A DNA stretch of 64,000 nt from assembly GCA_964247055.1 (NCBI GenBank), contig OZ176053.1, positions 4,030,001-4,094,000 on the forward strand, in the 5' to 3' direction. The position numbers were made by a program, and so were the translations under genes. Source of the DNA: Paragordius varius. Taxonomy: Eukaryota; Nematomorpha. This document shows positions 55,901 to 62,650 of this stretch, in pieces (position 1 is the first letter of the stretch; each line of letters opens with the position of its first letter). The notes beneath the pieces are model-generated. The model saw nothing but the letters and a program-made list of their open reading frames with translations. It was not told the DNA's origin and did not search any database.

Positions 55901-56272
55901 ATATTTAGAATTCTATAAGAGATATTAAGATACCCATATTTCCTACTGAAGAAGATATATCGGAAGTATGTCCTTATAAATTACTTTTTAATACATTCAA
56001 ATATTTTTTTATTTCGGGTTATGGTTTTGTTTGATTTTTTATACATTTTATGTAACACCTTTCAACAGGTTTAAAAAAAAATTATTTGCTAATTTTTGTG
56101 GAAGAAAGATTAAATATTTTCATTTCATCTCTAGAAACTCCAATTTAAAAATTATTTGGAGGTTTTTCCATTCCCATTTTATCTCATCATTCATGATATC
56201 GATAATCTTCCGCGCCTTTTAACCCAAGCTATGAAACAATGGTTTGAGATTTTAGTAAATCCCCTAACCTAG
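16811..56272 (+). CDS. MDN1: Midasin (MDN1/Rea1), giant AAA+ ribosome-maturation ATPase, whole gene
   Basis: About 80 exons give roughly 5,400 aa; human midasin is 5,596 aa. Order: remnant AAA1, AAA2-AAA6, long helical linker, D/E-rich region and C-terminal MIDAS domain. Sections and exon coordinates are given below. Midasin uses ATP-driven movement of its tail to pull assembly factors (Ytm1/WDR12, Rsa4/NLE1) off pre-60S particles in the nucleolus and nucleoplasm. Exon joins were checked by phase. All close except in AAA1, where two small exons are tentative. Start: ATG 16858 opens exon 16858-16983, or ATG 16811 if a 26-nt intron (16829-16854) is spliced. The usual N-terminal domain (about 350 aa in human) was not found. 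Coding sequence is about 41% of the span. No disabling change was seen, so the gene is probably functional. Confidence 0.97.
16829..16854 (+). other. Candidate ultrashort first intron of midasin, 26 nt
   Basis: ATG 16811 opens six codons, then GTATAATTC...TTTTTTAG, then the midasin frame. The start codon is in frame if the 26 nt are removed. This is not needed if translation begins at ATG 16858. Confidence 0.35.
16858..19550 (+). CDS. MDN1: Midasin section 1: degenerate AAA1
   Basis: Exons 16858-16983, 17104-17270, 17297-17402 and 19340-19550 are well supported; 18907-19011 and a 17-nt exon 19222-19238 are tentative fillers that satisfy phase. The sequence aligns with midasin AAA1 from just after its Walker A: GKTVILKNL takes the place of the Walker B strand (acidic pair lost), FNPEFRLSCQIN matches the sensor strand, and FCQRI with downstream TLGERLNL matches human WCNRI and GSKLNI. 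AAA1 is also weak in other midasins, but here Walker A and everything before it are absent. A dynein heavy-chain fragment was considered; continuity into AAA2 rules it out. Confidence 0.75.
17271..17296 (+). other. Ultrashort intron, 26 nt (midasin AAA1)
   Basis: Starts GTTCAAT and ends ATATAG at phase 2. Without removal the AAA1 frame runs into a stop at 17326. With removal it continues as INSKDK...KYFLVNFMEQP, which resembles yeast and human midasin here. Confidence 0.75.
17686..17715. repeat. (TA)n flanked by inverted ACAACA/TGTTGT
   Basis: The tract sits in a short perfect palindrome (ACAACATATA...TATATGTTGT) in a midasin intron. Confidence 0.9.
18394..18798. mobile_element. Foldback MITE with ~21-bp subterminal repeats, copy B
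   Basis: Ends are TATACCATTTACA and TGTAAATGGTATA. Each arm is an array of a ~21-bp unit (TTCAAATTCACCCTTGAACAA and its inverse) around a unique AT-rich core. It lies in a midasin AAA1 intron. Confidence 0.85.
19584..19827. mobile_element. Foldback MITE, copy C (short arms)
   Basis: TATACCATTT at the left and GAATTTGAATTGT at the right, each with one or two 21-bp units. The core matches copy B in the same orientation. It lies in the intron before midasin exon 20224. Confidence 0.8.
20224..25301 (+). CDS. MDN1: Midasin section 2: AAA2
   Basis: Exons 20224-20591, 20924-21189, 21553-21702, 21816-21929, 22230-22396, 23042-23344, 24440-24506, 24593-24885, 25115-25301. Walker A GETGVGKTS lies at 20970-20996. 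Walker B is WILLDEIN, followed by HPNFRLFACMNP (sensor region) and YSLRSLCRAL of the helical lid. The first exon carries a lysine/arginine cluster (KRNKRKKRRK) not present in human midasin, a likely extra nuclear or nucleolar localisation signal. An Asn-rich insert follows Walker B. Both nucleotide motifs are intact, so this ring position should bind ATP. Confidence 0.93.
21474..21509. repeat. (TA)n tract before midasin exon 21553
   Basis: Thirty-six bases of alternating A/T end 43 nt before the exon start. Confidence 0.9.
23394..23419. repeat. (TA)n tract, midasin intron
   Basis: Alternating A/T about 50 nt after the end of exon 23042-23344. Confidence 0.9.
23485..23574. repeat. Dispersed ~90-bp repeat, copy 1
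   Basis: Nearly identical, in reverse complement, to 36537-36623. Contains the hairpin GATTACTTGTAGTAATC. Both copies lie in midasin introns. Confidence 0.75.
23709..24095. mobile_element. Foldback MITE, copy D
   Basis: TATACCATTTACA to TGTAAATGGTATA, with four to five 21-bp units per arm. Its core is inverted relative to copies B, C and F. It lies in the intron before midasin exon 24440. Confidence 0.85.
25724..28301 (+). CDS. MDN1: Midasin section 3: AAA3
   Basis: Exons 25724-25853, 26202-26383, 26790-26984, 27316-27452, 27652-27782, 28171-28301. Walker A GPTSVGKTS (26224-26250) is followed by RINNHDYTEISDYIG. Walker B is IILDELNLAPSEVLEALN. HPRFTLFATQNP and GRKVLSRAFRNRF carry the sensor and arginine-finger region, and ITLRDLFRWAHR or its like opens the lid. 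This is the best conserved stretch of the protein against human. Motifs are intact. Confidence 0.95.
26123..26181. repeat. Two-copy tandem repeat, 29-bp unit
   Basis: The unit TTTCTCAAATGAA and its AT-rich flank occur twice with a 29-bp period, ending about 20 nt before midasin exon 26202. Confidence 0.8.
28378..32181 (+). CDS. MDN1: Midasin section 4: AAA4
   Basis: Exons 28378-28699, 28991-29154, 29700-29759, 29866-30083, 31176-31399, 31630-31880, 31948-32181. Walker A GPTGCGKTT is split by an intron after GPTG. CHQQTDSSDFIG, FKWCDGQLVQAM, Walker B LLLDEISLADNSVLERLN, ATMNPGGDHGKKE and LSPAIRNRFTEIW follow in order. The intron 30084-31175 is unusually long and contains the GC-richer element at 30327-30860. 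Motifs are intact. Confidence 0.95.
29318..29616. mobile_element. Foldback MITE, copy E
   Basis: Left end TATACCATTTACA with 21-bp units; the right arm is reduced to one unit and GTAAATGGTGTATA. Core orientation is as in copy D. A (TA)n tract continues from its right end. Confidence 0.75.
29612..29640. repeat. (TA)n tract before midasin exon 29700
   Basis: Alternating A/T ending 59 nt before the exon start; it grows out of the right end of MITE copy E. Confidence 0.9.
30327..30860. repeat. GC-richer hairpin and tandem-repeat element in a midasin intron
   Basis: Two stable hairpins open it: 30327-30349 (CTCG and GCTGC stems, TAC loop) and 30353-30363 (GTCC-TTC-GGAC). A 16-bp perfect palindrome follows at 30403-30418. 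From about 30521 and again from about 30695 there is a diverged repeat with a period of about 174 bp; shared blocks include TGGACTT and GCCTAA-TTAAAAAAG. Base composition is clearly above the surroundings. No coding sequence or known family was recognised. Confidence 0.55.
32292..34714 (+). CDS. MDN1: Midasin section 5: AAA5
   Basis: Exons 32292-32405, 32544-32635, 32881-32994, 33349-33549, 33816-33923, 33997-34089, 34289-34714. Walker A GSPGVGKTS begins at the 32405/32544 junction, then RINLSENT joins DVSDLFGSNLP. Walker B WILIDE is split by an intron from LNLASQPVLEAIN. FIFGCQNPHHQGG and LPKSFLNRF carry the sensor and arginine-finger region. Motifs are intact. Confidence 0.95.
35063..37769 (+). 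CDS. MDN1: Midasin section 6: AAA6
   Basis: Exons 35063-35191, 35475-35625, 35659-35962, 36227-36361, 36649-36739, 36825-36939, 37234-37352, 37529-37769. The P-loop reads GDSSTGKKS (35066-35092), with Lys where GKT/S normally has Thr. The Walker B strand is ILIENANLC; human has LLMDNVN, so weak acidic residues here are usual for the family. NAS-VLDRIMPLFES and NLRNGPLSRAMYNRGIEI match human. Poor ATP turnover at this ring position is inferred. One intron (35626-35658) is only 33 nt. Confidence 0.92.
35626..35658 (+). other. Ultrashort intron, 33 nt (midasin AAA6)
   Basis: Starts GTATTATT and ends ATTTTAG at phase 1. Unspliced, the frame stops within it (TTT TAA); removal joins YFFLQ to ILKDFKEY, and the downstream exon leads into conserved FVWENSLFLQALERGDWILIE. 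Confidence 0.8.
36537..36623. repeat. Dispersed ~90-bp repeat, copy 2 (inverted)
   Basis: Reverse complement of 23485-23574, ending 25 nt before midasin exon 36649. Confidence 0.75.
37499..37525. repeat. (TA)n tract abutting a midasin 3' splice site
   Basis: The alternating A/T run ends three bases before exon 37529, so it occupies the position of the polypyrimidine tract. Confidence 0.9.
38146..49506 (+). CDS. MDN1: Midasin section 7: helical linker
   Basis: Exons: 38146-38587, 39008-39176, 39381-40033, 40197-40578, 40865-41125, 41392-41649, 41721-41795, 41958-42214, 42410-42639, 43060-43139, 43432-43718, 43782-43888, 44665-44900, 45218-45460, 45892-46015, 46100-46224, 46307-46417, 46516-46735, 47322-47692, 47810-48022, 48099-48732, 48892-48971, 49333-49506. 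All joins keep phase. This is the fast-evolving stalk that links the AAA ring to the tail. Similarity is patchy but ordered: FQTSLGLSYNKGL matches human LAKIGLSYRKGL, RCHGFLHHIHHLLVQQQQ matches the RCRGF block, and LMDSVPIILIFNELIHLFF matches LVRLVPVLSSYSDLVLFF. Individual exon edges in the poorly conserved middle (40197-46735) rest on splice motifs and phase. Confidence 0.85.
49026..49314. mobile_element. MITE, Tc1/mariner-like, copy 2 (midasin intron)
   Basis: The left end is CAGTAAAACTTGAAATTAT and the right end finishes TTTCAGTTTTTACTG; both are flanked by TA, the Tc1/mariner target. Inner arms AAAAGACAACCATACTTTTT and its inverse make it foldback. Length 289 bp, no coding sequence. The older copy is at 12591-12877. 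Confidence 0.8.
49881..49901. repeat. (TA)n tract before midasin exon 49917
   Basis: Alternating A/T ending 15 nt before the exon start. Confidence 0.9.
49917..53612 (+). CDS. MDN1: Midasin section 8: acidic (D/E-rich) tail
   Basis: Exons 49917-50105, 50309-50426, 50535-50585, 50852-51588, 51827-51914, 52035-52115, 52184-52239, 52308-52382, 52457-52657, 52933-53612. It opens with the family's conserved GMGEGTGLKNVSD block and contains NFLDLPDEEDYDE, matching human LDLPDD. Most of the rest is low-complexity Asp, Glu, Asn, Ser and Lys, expected to be disordered and flexible. Exon 52308-52382 encodes a strongly basic cluster (KRKRKKRKSKSKK), a likely nuclear localisation signal. The last exon ends with LSEQLKTILEPTTASR, the conserved entry to the MIDAS domain. 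Confidence 0.93.
50450..50487. repeat. (TA)n tract before midasin exon 50535
   Basis: Thirty-eight bases of alternating A/T ending 47 nt before the exon start. Confidence 0.9.
52877..52919. repeat. (TA)n tract before midasin exon 52933
   Basis: Forty-three bases of alternating A/T ending 13 nt before the exon start. Confidence 0.9.
53898..56272 (+). CDS. MDN1: Midasin section 9: C-terminal MIDAS domain
   Basis: Exons 53898-54072, 54454-54527, 54773-54987, 55648-55784, 55909-55965, 56135-56272. GDYKTGKRLNMRRIINYIAS precedes MAIDDSHSM (metal-binding DxSxS, 54034-54048). SICKFGRDIKTIQPF and LSDGRGVF follow (the third MIDAS loop Asp), then FIILDNPSNK, FPFPFYLIIHDIDNLP and QAMKQWFEIL, ending at TAG 56270-56272. 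This domain grips a Glu-containing ubiquitin-like domain of Ytm1/WDR12 or Rsa4/NLE1 through a shared metal ion. All metal ligands that can be recognised are present. Confidence 0.95.
55405..55529. repeat. Two-copy tandem repeat, 63-bp unit
   Basis: A 63-bp unit (with TTTTTGCAT, ATTACCCTTATATAACAATC and CAGTTTTTGTC) occurs twice with few differences in the intron before midasin exon 55648. Confidence 0.9.
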
Positions 56273-56386
56273 TCTTTGTTCTATATTCAAAGGATGTTTA
56301 TATATATATATATATGCTGTAAAAAATTATAATATCATGTGAATACGCTCAATATCCACCATTTTTATTTAGAAATGCAATATTAA

Positions 56387-56392
56387 AATAAA
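56387..56392 (+). terminator. Candidate poly(A) signal of midasin
   Basis: First clear AATAAA after the stop codon, 115 nt downstream and just before MITE copy F. In this AT-rich context it is weak evidence. Confidence 0.35.
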
Positions 56393-56446
56393 TTTTTTTT
56401 GTATACTTGATAACATTTTTAAAAAAATATTGTTGATAGGATATAA

Positions 56447-56714
56447 TATACCATTTACAATTTAAATTCACCCTTGAACAATTCAAATTCACCCTAAAAA
56501 TGTGTTTTTAAGATTAAAAATTATCTTTATTTTAATATTTTAAAATATGAAATTCTGTTTAAAATTAATATAATGCTCAAAAAATAATAAAATATGTCGT
56601 AAAAATATATTTCATATTAATGATGAATCTTATTATCCCGAAAACACATAATATATATATATATATATATATATATTGAATTGGTCAAGGGTGAATTTGA
56701 ATTGTAAATGCTAT
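56447..56714. mobile_element. Foldback MITE, copy F
   Basis: TATACCATTTACAATT at the left, GAATTTGAATTGTAAATG at the right, 1-2 ~21-bp units per arm, core as in copies B and C, and a (TA)n run (56649-56676) inside the right arm. It lies just downstream of midasin. Confidence 0.8.
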
Positions 56715-57009
56715 TTTATAAATATTTATTACATTGAATATTTTTAAATATCATCATTTAATAAATACATTCAAGCATGCTTATAACATAAAAAGATCAA
56801 AAATCTTTGTGAATGGTGTTAATTTGGAAAATTATAATCTAAAATACGTGACAAATATTTATACTCATTTATTCCTACTGATCTGTAATTGGACTGAACC
56901 TGAATAAGAGCCAAATACGGAAGATCATGTTTTAAAAGATGTTAAAGAAAGTTTAAACATTATTTATGTAACAATTTTTAAATAGTTTCATTAAACTCAA
57001 ATATATATG

Positions 57010-59185
57010 ATTACAATGGAAAAAGAAAAATTTTATGATTTGGGCGGCAAAATGACTTTATTACTAACAAACAGAGAAATTTTATTTTATGGTGATTTCA
57101 ATAGACAGGTGAGACATAATCAAAGAGGTTTTGAGCCTTTACGGGATTAAAACTAAATTAGATTTGCTCAATCCTTTACCTTAGCTATAACAAATATCTT
57201 ATTAAGAGATAGCCATTTAATTACGTGCGAAAGTGGAAATAAGTAGTCACAAATCGATTATATCCTTGTATCATGAAAATCCCTGTATGTTGTGGACTGC
57301 AAAGTCATACCCAAATGTGTAAATATATGACAGATATGCACCAATAAATGTTAAAAAAGGGCGCTATGTAATTAAATGCCTAATAAATACTAAAGAAAGA
57401 TTTGTAGAAACGGTAGGCATAATAGAGAGGAACAGCGATCCAGAAAGAGTTTAGTTACCGGATGGCTAAAACAATTAGAGAAGCAGTTAAAGTGAGCGGA
57501 ATGAGCGATGGTGGAAATCAGGTGTATAGAGAGCCATGACTTAAGAGAAAAGAATAATTTTGAAATCGCGAGCGAAAAAAGCCTTTAAATATGGTGGTAT
57601 CCCCACCAAGCAGAAGATAAGGGAAGATATAAAAGGATTAATAAGGAAAAAAGGCTTAACAATGATCAAAAAATGGAAAACGGAATGAGGAAATAAATAG
57701 TAACAAGTCTTAAAAAAGTTAAAATTGCTCGACAAAGATATTAAAGAAAGCGGGACTTACACGACCGTTATTAAAAACAAAAACGGCAAAATCGTTAAAA
57801 AAAATTTTTTGAAGAGGTGGAAAGAATATTCCCATGATTTTGAATTGGGCGTAGGCGAAACGAATTCCCCCGAAACACCAGATAATGTATGTGCGCATAT
57901 TAAAATTTATATTAATGAAGAAACCCAGGTTGGTTTAAAACAGGGGTGTCCAACACGCGGCCGAGATTTGTCGGCCTGCGAAAAATTGGAATTTATAATT
58001 TACAATATTCTTGAAAATCTTACTTAAATTAATATTTCTTAAATATTATTTTTAAATAAGCTTTTTAATTGGCAGGAACTAAAAAAAATTGCTATATGTT
58101 TGCATTTTACAGTTTCATGTTAGATAATAATTTATCTCTAAATACCCATATGTATTTCGAATGAGGCCCATTTGAGTCAAAAATGCGGCGAAGCCATTTA
58201 TGTTGGAAGGCACTGGTAAAGGAAATTTCTAAAAATAAAGCTGCAGGTCTAGACGATATTTACATAAACCGCTGGAAAATAATATCAGAGAAAGGTATTG
58301 AATTTTTTACTGCTTTTAAGGGTAAAGTAGATGTAAGATTGTAACAACCGAGTGATAAGATTCAAACAATGAAGTTACTTGGGAAAGTGCTAGAAAAATC
58401 GATATAAAAATGATTAGCAAAGAGGATAATCAATTTGGTACTGGAAATCCACTATCGATCAAGTTTACCCAGTAAGATAAATTGAAAAGCATATAGGAAT
58501 GAAGGGTTGCATGTAATTTTTATCGATATTGAAAAACATTTTGGAGGATACATCGAAGTAATGGTGGAGTTTAAGACGAAAAGGGGTTTCTTGAATGTTG
58601 AAATATGTACTCATTACCAAAGTTAAAACACAACAGAAAGTCAGATCTTATTGAAATAATTCATTGTGCCTATTAGGGGTCAGCGATCTATCTATTGCTA
58701 TTAATCATATGCATGGACGAAATTTATGGCAGCTGGTTCGTTTATGAGGACCTAAAAGTGCTATTAAATGAATTGCTTAAATTGAAAAAATTAGTGACAT
58801 GGATTGATGTGTTATAACGGTGCGGTTTAAAAGTTAAGGAAAACGAAGTTTATAAATTATGGTGGGAAAAATTAGAAATAGAATTAGGAGGTGGGTATTA
58901 AAAGGTCAAAAGGACTGAAAATATAGCAGCCGATATTTAACGCATAATAATTTAAATAATTGGGTGATTTATAGAAAAGATTTCAAATCTATTGGATAAA
59001 ATATTGATCTAAAATCGTATTAATTGGTTTGGACATATAGAAAGAAGAAATCGTATCTATGTCGGTAAAAAGATTGATGAATATATTGTAAAAAATGGCC
59101 TCCTATAAATGATACGGTTGAGAAGGAGATAGTAAAACTGAACCTAAAACGAAGTTAACTAAAGTCACCGCTCGAAAGAGTGATT
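57010..59185 (+). mobile_element. Decayed non-LTR retrotransposon (LINE; RTE/CFDP2-type)
   Basis: Pieces in family order, spread over several frames: endonuclease (YGDFNR near 57090; RDSHLI and SQIDYIL near 57200-57275), connector (RWKEYSHDFEL near 57818), start of reverse transcriptase (KNKAAGLDDIYINRW near 58230), LHVIFIDIEK (near 58510), and the C-terminal WFGHIERRNR near 59030. Many stops and frame changes mark it as dead. The 5' part of the endonuclease and any 3' tail were not found. It is on the same strand as midasin, about 740 bp downstream. Confidence 0.75.
57941..58165. mobile_element. hAT end inserted in the LINE
   Basis: CAGGGGTGTCCAACACGCGG begins abruptly after LINE connector sequence, and LINE reverse transcriptase resumes near 58200. 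It is the same terminal signature as the element at 2749. The opposite terminus was not recognised, so the right boundary is approximate and the copy is probably truncated. Confidence 0.6.
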
Positions 59186-59534
59186 ACATATGATGCAATT
59201 ATTATATCAAGTTTCGTTTACCAAATTTTCAAGGTTCGGGTTATTGAGTACACGAACCAGAGCAGTTTTTAATCTAAATTTGTTAATAACAAGAGAAAAA
59301 TTTGTTGAATGCTGGGATTGATTAAATGAGTGTGTATATAAAAAGAATGGTGAGAACCATATAAGTAGGTGTGAAAAAGTTTTCTATATTTGACACATGC
59401 TAATTTTTTTTAAATTGTATTTCAGCTTTCGACTCGAACTATTAACTTTCATTAATTTAATAAGAATAAAATAAAAGAAAATGAGTTAAATATATTAAAA
59501 TTTAATCATGTGGAATCTACGGCTGTTCATATAA

Positions 59535-59540
59535 TTTATT
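59535..59540 (-). terminator. Poly(A) signal of eS4
   Basis: AATAAA on the minus strand, 16-21 nt beyond the stop codon. Confidence 0.5.
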
Positions 59541-59555
59541 AGAAAAGATATTAAT

Positions 59556-60919
59556 TTATTTTTGCTTTTTAGCGATTCGCCGATCTCTCTCTTCGGCAAT
59601 CGATAATCGAATACCATTGTTCTTTGGTAGAGATACCCAAGGCACGGTACCTTTCCCAATGACAAACACATTGGCCAACCTAACAAATAAATATTAATTT
59701 AGCTCATAAGAAACAAACTCCATGGTATGATAACAAGACGATAAAAATTAACTGACAGTATTCAATAAATTTTTAAATTAATATTCATTTCGAAATTTTG
59801 TGTAAATATATCTCAAAATGTGGTAATTCAAAAAGATTGAAAACAAGGTTGAGTAAAATATCGGAATTGCCAACATAAAAGTAATTAAAATAGGGAAAAC
59901 TAAAGAAATTATCGCAAACTAAAAATAGAAAAAGGTTGTTATCATAACAAATTACAAAAACTACTCCGTATAAATTTAATTATCCATACCTTGTGGCAAA
60001 AGAATGACCCATGGCATCTTTGACATGAACTATATCAAAGGAACCAGGATGTCTTTCTCTGCTCATAATTTGTCCCACTCGACCAATATTGTGTCCAGCC
60101 GTTATCATGCATAAATTTCCTGTAAAGTCATATAAAAAAAATTTTAATTTTTCTAATTTTTCAAGGAAAGCAAATATAGTAAGTTACCAGAATCAAATTT
60201 GATATATTCGGTAATTTTTCCCGTTTCAATGTCAACTTTAACCGTGTCGTTGACTTTGACATTGGGATGTGGATATCTAATAGTTCGACCATCATGTGTA
60301 ACGACAAAAGGAATAGCTTTTGGTCCTACTTTTAATTTTTTTATTTTGCAAAGTTTGTACTAAAATATAAAAGCTATTATACTTTTGCTTCGGCGGGGTC
60401 TATTCTGTGAATTGCAAACCTTCCCTTGGTATCGTATATTAAACGGAAATATTCTCCAGTTTTTTCGATTGTTATGACGTCTAAAATAAAAATATTTACA
60501 AGTTGGGTACTGCTTACAAACTATATAAATTATAAAGCGACCATTAAATGTATTATACTATTGGCTTTTATTGACACTGATAAGCGCGTTGCTTACTAGT
60601 GCTTCGAGAAAGCCTTTAATAAAAAATTACCCATAAAGCCAGCGGGAAATGTAGGATCAGTCCTAACTTTACCATCGATTTTGATGAGACGCTGCATAAC
60701 TATCTTTTTAACCTCATCCCCAGTAAGAGCGTATTTCAAGCGATTTCGAAGAAAAATAATAATTGGCAAACATTCGCGCATTTTGTGCGGTCCAGGGCTG
60801 GGTTTTGGAGCAAAAACCCCGGTAAGTTTATCGAGCATCCAATGTTTAGGAGCATTTAATCTTTTCAAATGTTTCTTAGGTCCTCTTACCTATAAAAGTA
60901 AAAGGCAAATATGTACCAT
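59556..60919 (-). CDS. RPS4: Small-subunit ribosomal protein eS4, 6 exons
   Basis: Minus-strand exons, 5' to 3': 60919-60917 (ATG only), 60889-60631, 60480-60383, 60359-60188, 60119-59990, 59679-59556. They join in phase to 261 aa; human eS4 is 263 aa. [48 protein letters not shown] (S4 RNA-binding part), [22 protein letters not shown], the KOW-like [24 protein letters not shown] and the C-terminal [12 protein letters not shown] are all present and collinear. It is a structural protein of the 40S subunit. The start codon stands alone before a 27-nt intron, and V replaces the usual A at residue 2. Introns 1 and 3 are 27 and 23 nt. The gene is intact and certainly identified; only the one-codon first exon is inferred. 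Confidence 0.97.
60360..60382 (-). other. Ultrashort intron, 23 nt (eS4 intron 3)
   Basis: GTATAATAG...TATTTTAG on the minus strand. It contains in-frame stops; removing it joins PAEAK to YKLCK, exactly as in eS4 of other eukaryotes. This is the strongest single case of an ultrashort intron in the window because the protein is nearly invariant. Confidence 0.93.
60890..60916 (-). other. Ultrashort intron, 27 nt (eS4 intron 1, after ATG)
   Basis: ATG is followed directly by GTACATATT...TTTTATAG, then GTAAGAGGACCTAAG (VRGPK). Splicing gives MVRGPKKH, close to the usual MARGPKKH. An intron right after the eS4 start codon is also known in other animals. Confidence 0.85.
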
Positions 60920-61554
60920 CTTGTTGTAGGAAGTTTTAGGTTAAAAGAAAATCATATGTTATAATTGGTCCTATTGTAAAACATAATAGATATTGGTAAA
61001 TTTTTACATAAGCGCTAAAAACTATAATTTAGATTTTTACGCTAGAGTAATTCAAAAAATATTTGATAATCCGTAATTCGGTAGACAAAAAAAGCATCAA
61101 GATTCAGAAGTTGAAAATAAACAATTATCAATGGCGAAATTATTCATAAGTTTATTATGTAACCCATTTTCTAAAAAAATATTTTGGGTAAATATGGCAG
61201 CCACACAACTTTTTCGAGACAATAAATTGCAATGCGTTACATCAGAGAGCCAAATCTTAAAATATTTTCACGAAATGTTTAAAGCAAATTTTTTATTAAG
61301 GAAACATGAAGCTTCGAATCAATGTTGGCTATTTAATAATTAAACAGTCTTTGCTCATTACATATTAATTATTCCTTTTTAAACGCACCTATCATTGTGG
61401 ATTTAATTATCTCTTGTTCAGATCGCCCTTCCCCTGTAAAATTATGAGTTATTTAAATTTTAGATCCATAAATGTGCATCAATTGTTAAATTAGTCTATG
61501 ATCTACTTATTTTTATCTTATATGAGCATTAAGCGAAAAATTCACCTAAAATAT
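60920..61554. other. Intergenic upstream of eS4; unplaced 70-codon ORF
   Basis: 61131-61343 (+) opens with ATG and runs 70 codons (MAKLFISLL...), but resembles no family I know and has no flanking exons. It is probably chance. Promoter elements of eS4 should lie here; none is clear. Confidence 0.3.
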
Positions 61555-62650
61555 TTGAAACATTTTTGAAGACAACTTTGTTTTTGAAATATTGAGAGAA
61601 AATCGAAATCGGACAAAAGGGATTAAGATAATTAAGGATAATTTAAAAAAAATAATAAAATTTGAGATATTATGGTTTGATATTATTTTATGAGATTTTT
61701 TTAATATATAAATAGCCTAAAATCATATAGTTAGGGTTTGTATAAAATCTTAGTTCGAAAATTTTCTTTTTACATGCTTAAAAGACAAATTTATGAAACT
61801 ATATTAAAATCATTTTTATAAATATTTATTAGCTAAACTCACTTTAAACCTTAATCATATTTTATTAAGTAAAAATAACTAAAAAATATTGTTTTTTATT
61901 TTTTCATTTTTTTTCTTACCTGGTTTATGAGTATATAAAAAAGTTATATTGTATTTTGGATTCTTACATGATTAGGAATTATTAAGTATAAAATATATGC
62001 AAAATAGGATTTAAAAGTAGTGGAATATCAACCAACAATTCTTACAACCTGTAACAAGTCTGTTTTATGACAAATTTTTGTATTGGGAATTGTACAGATT
62101 GTAGGCTGATATTCCACTAATTTTCAATCCTATTGTGCATAAATTATATACTTAATAATTCCCACTCATGTAAGAAGCCAAAATAAAACAGTATAAATTT
62201 ACACTCATAAACCAGGTGACAAAAAAATGCAAAAATAAAAAACAATATTTTTGGTTTTATTTTGATATAGAAGTTTATTTTCCTGAATAAAATATGAATG
62301 TTAATATTTTAATAGCGAGTTTAGGTAGTAAATAATTAAAAAAAATTATTTTAATATAGTTTCATTAAATTTTTTTTATCTTTTTGTGATAAAAGAAAAA
62401 CGCCATCTTTTGACCTGAAATATTATAGAAACCCTAACTATATGATTTTAGACTATTTATATATTAAAAATATCTCCTAAAATGATAATAAACCATAATA
62501 TCTCAATTTTTATCATTATTTTTTGAATTATCCTTAATTATCCTTAATTTTCATTTTTTGCCCTATTTTGATTTTCTTTTAATATAAAAACTAGGACGTC
62601 AACAAATAAAATTTTTGCGACAAATGTATTCGATGCTCATAAGCTATCTC
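61555..62650. mobile_element. Large palindromic foldback element, about 1.1 kb
   Basis: Two arms of about 500 bp are inverted copies: AAAATCATATAGTTAGGGTT at 61719-61738 is mirrored at 62430-62449, GATAATTAAGGATAATT is mirrored near 62525-62545, and TAGTGGAATATCA is mirrored by TGATATTCCACTA near 62107-62119. The centre is near 62070-62085, with a spacer of under 100 bp. No coding sequence or target duplication was defined; outer limits are approximate. Confidence 0.75.
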
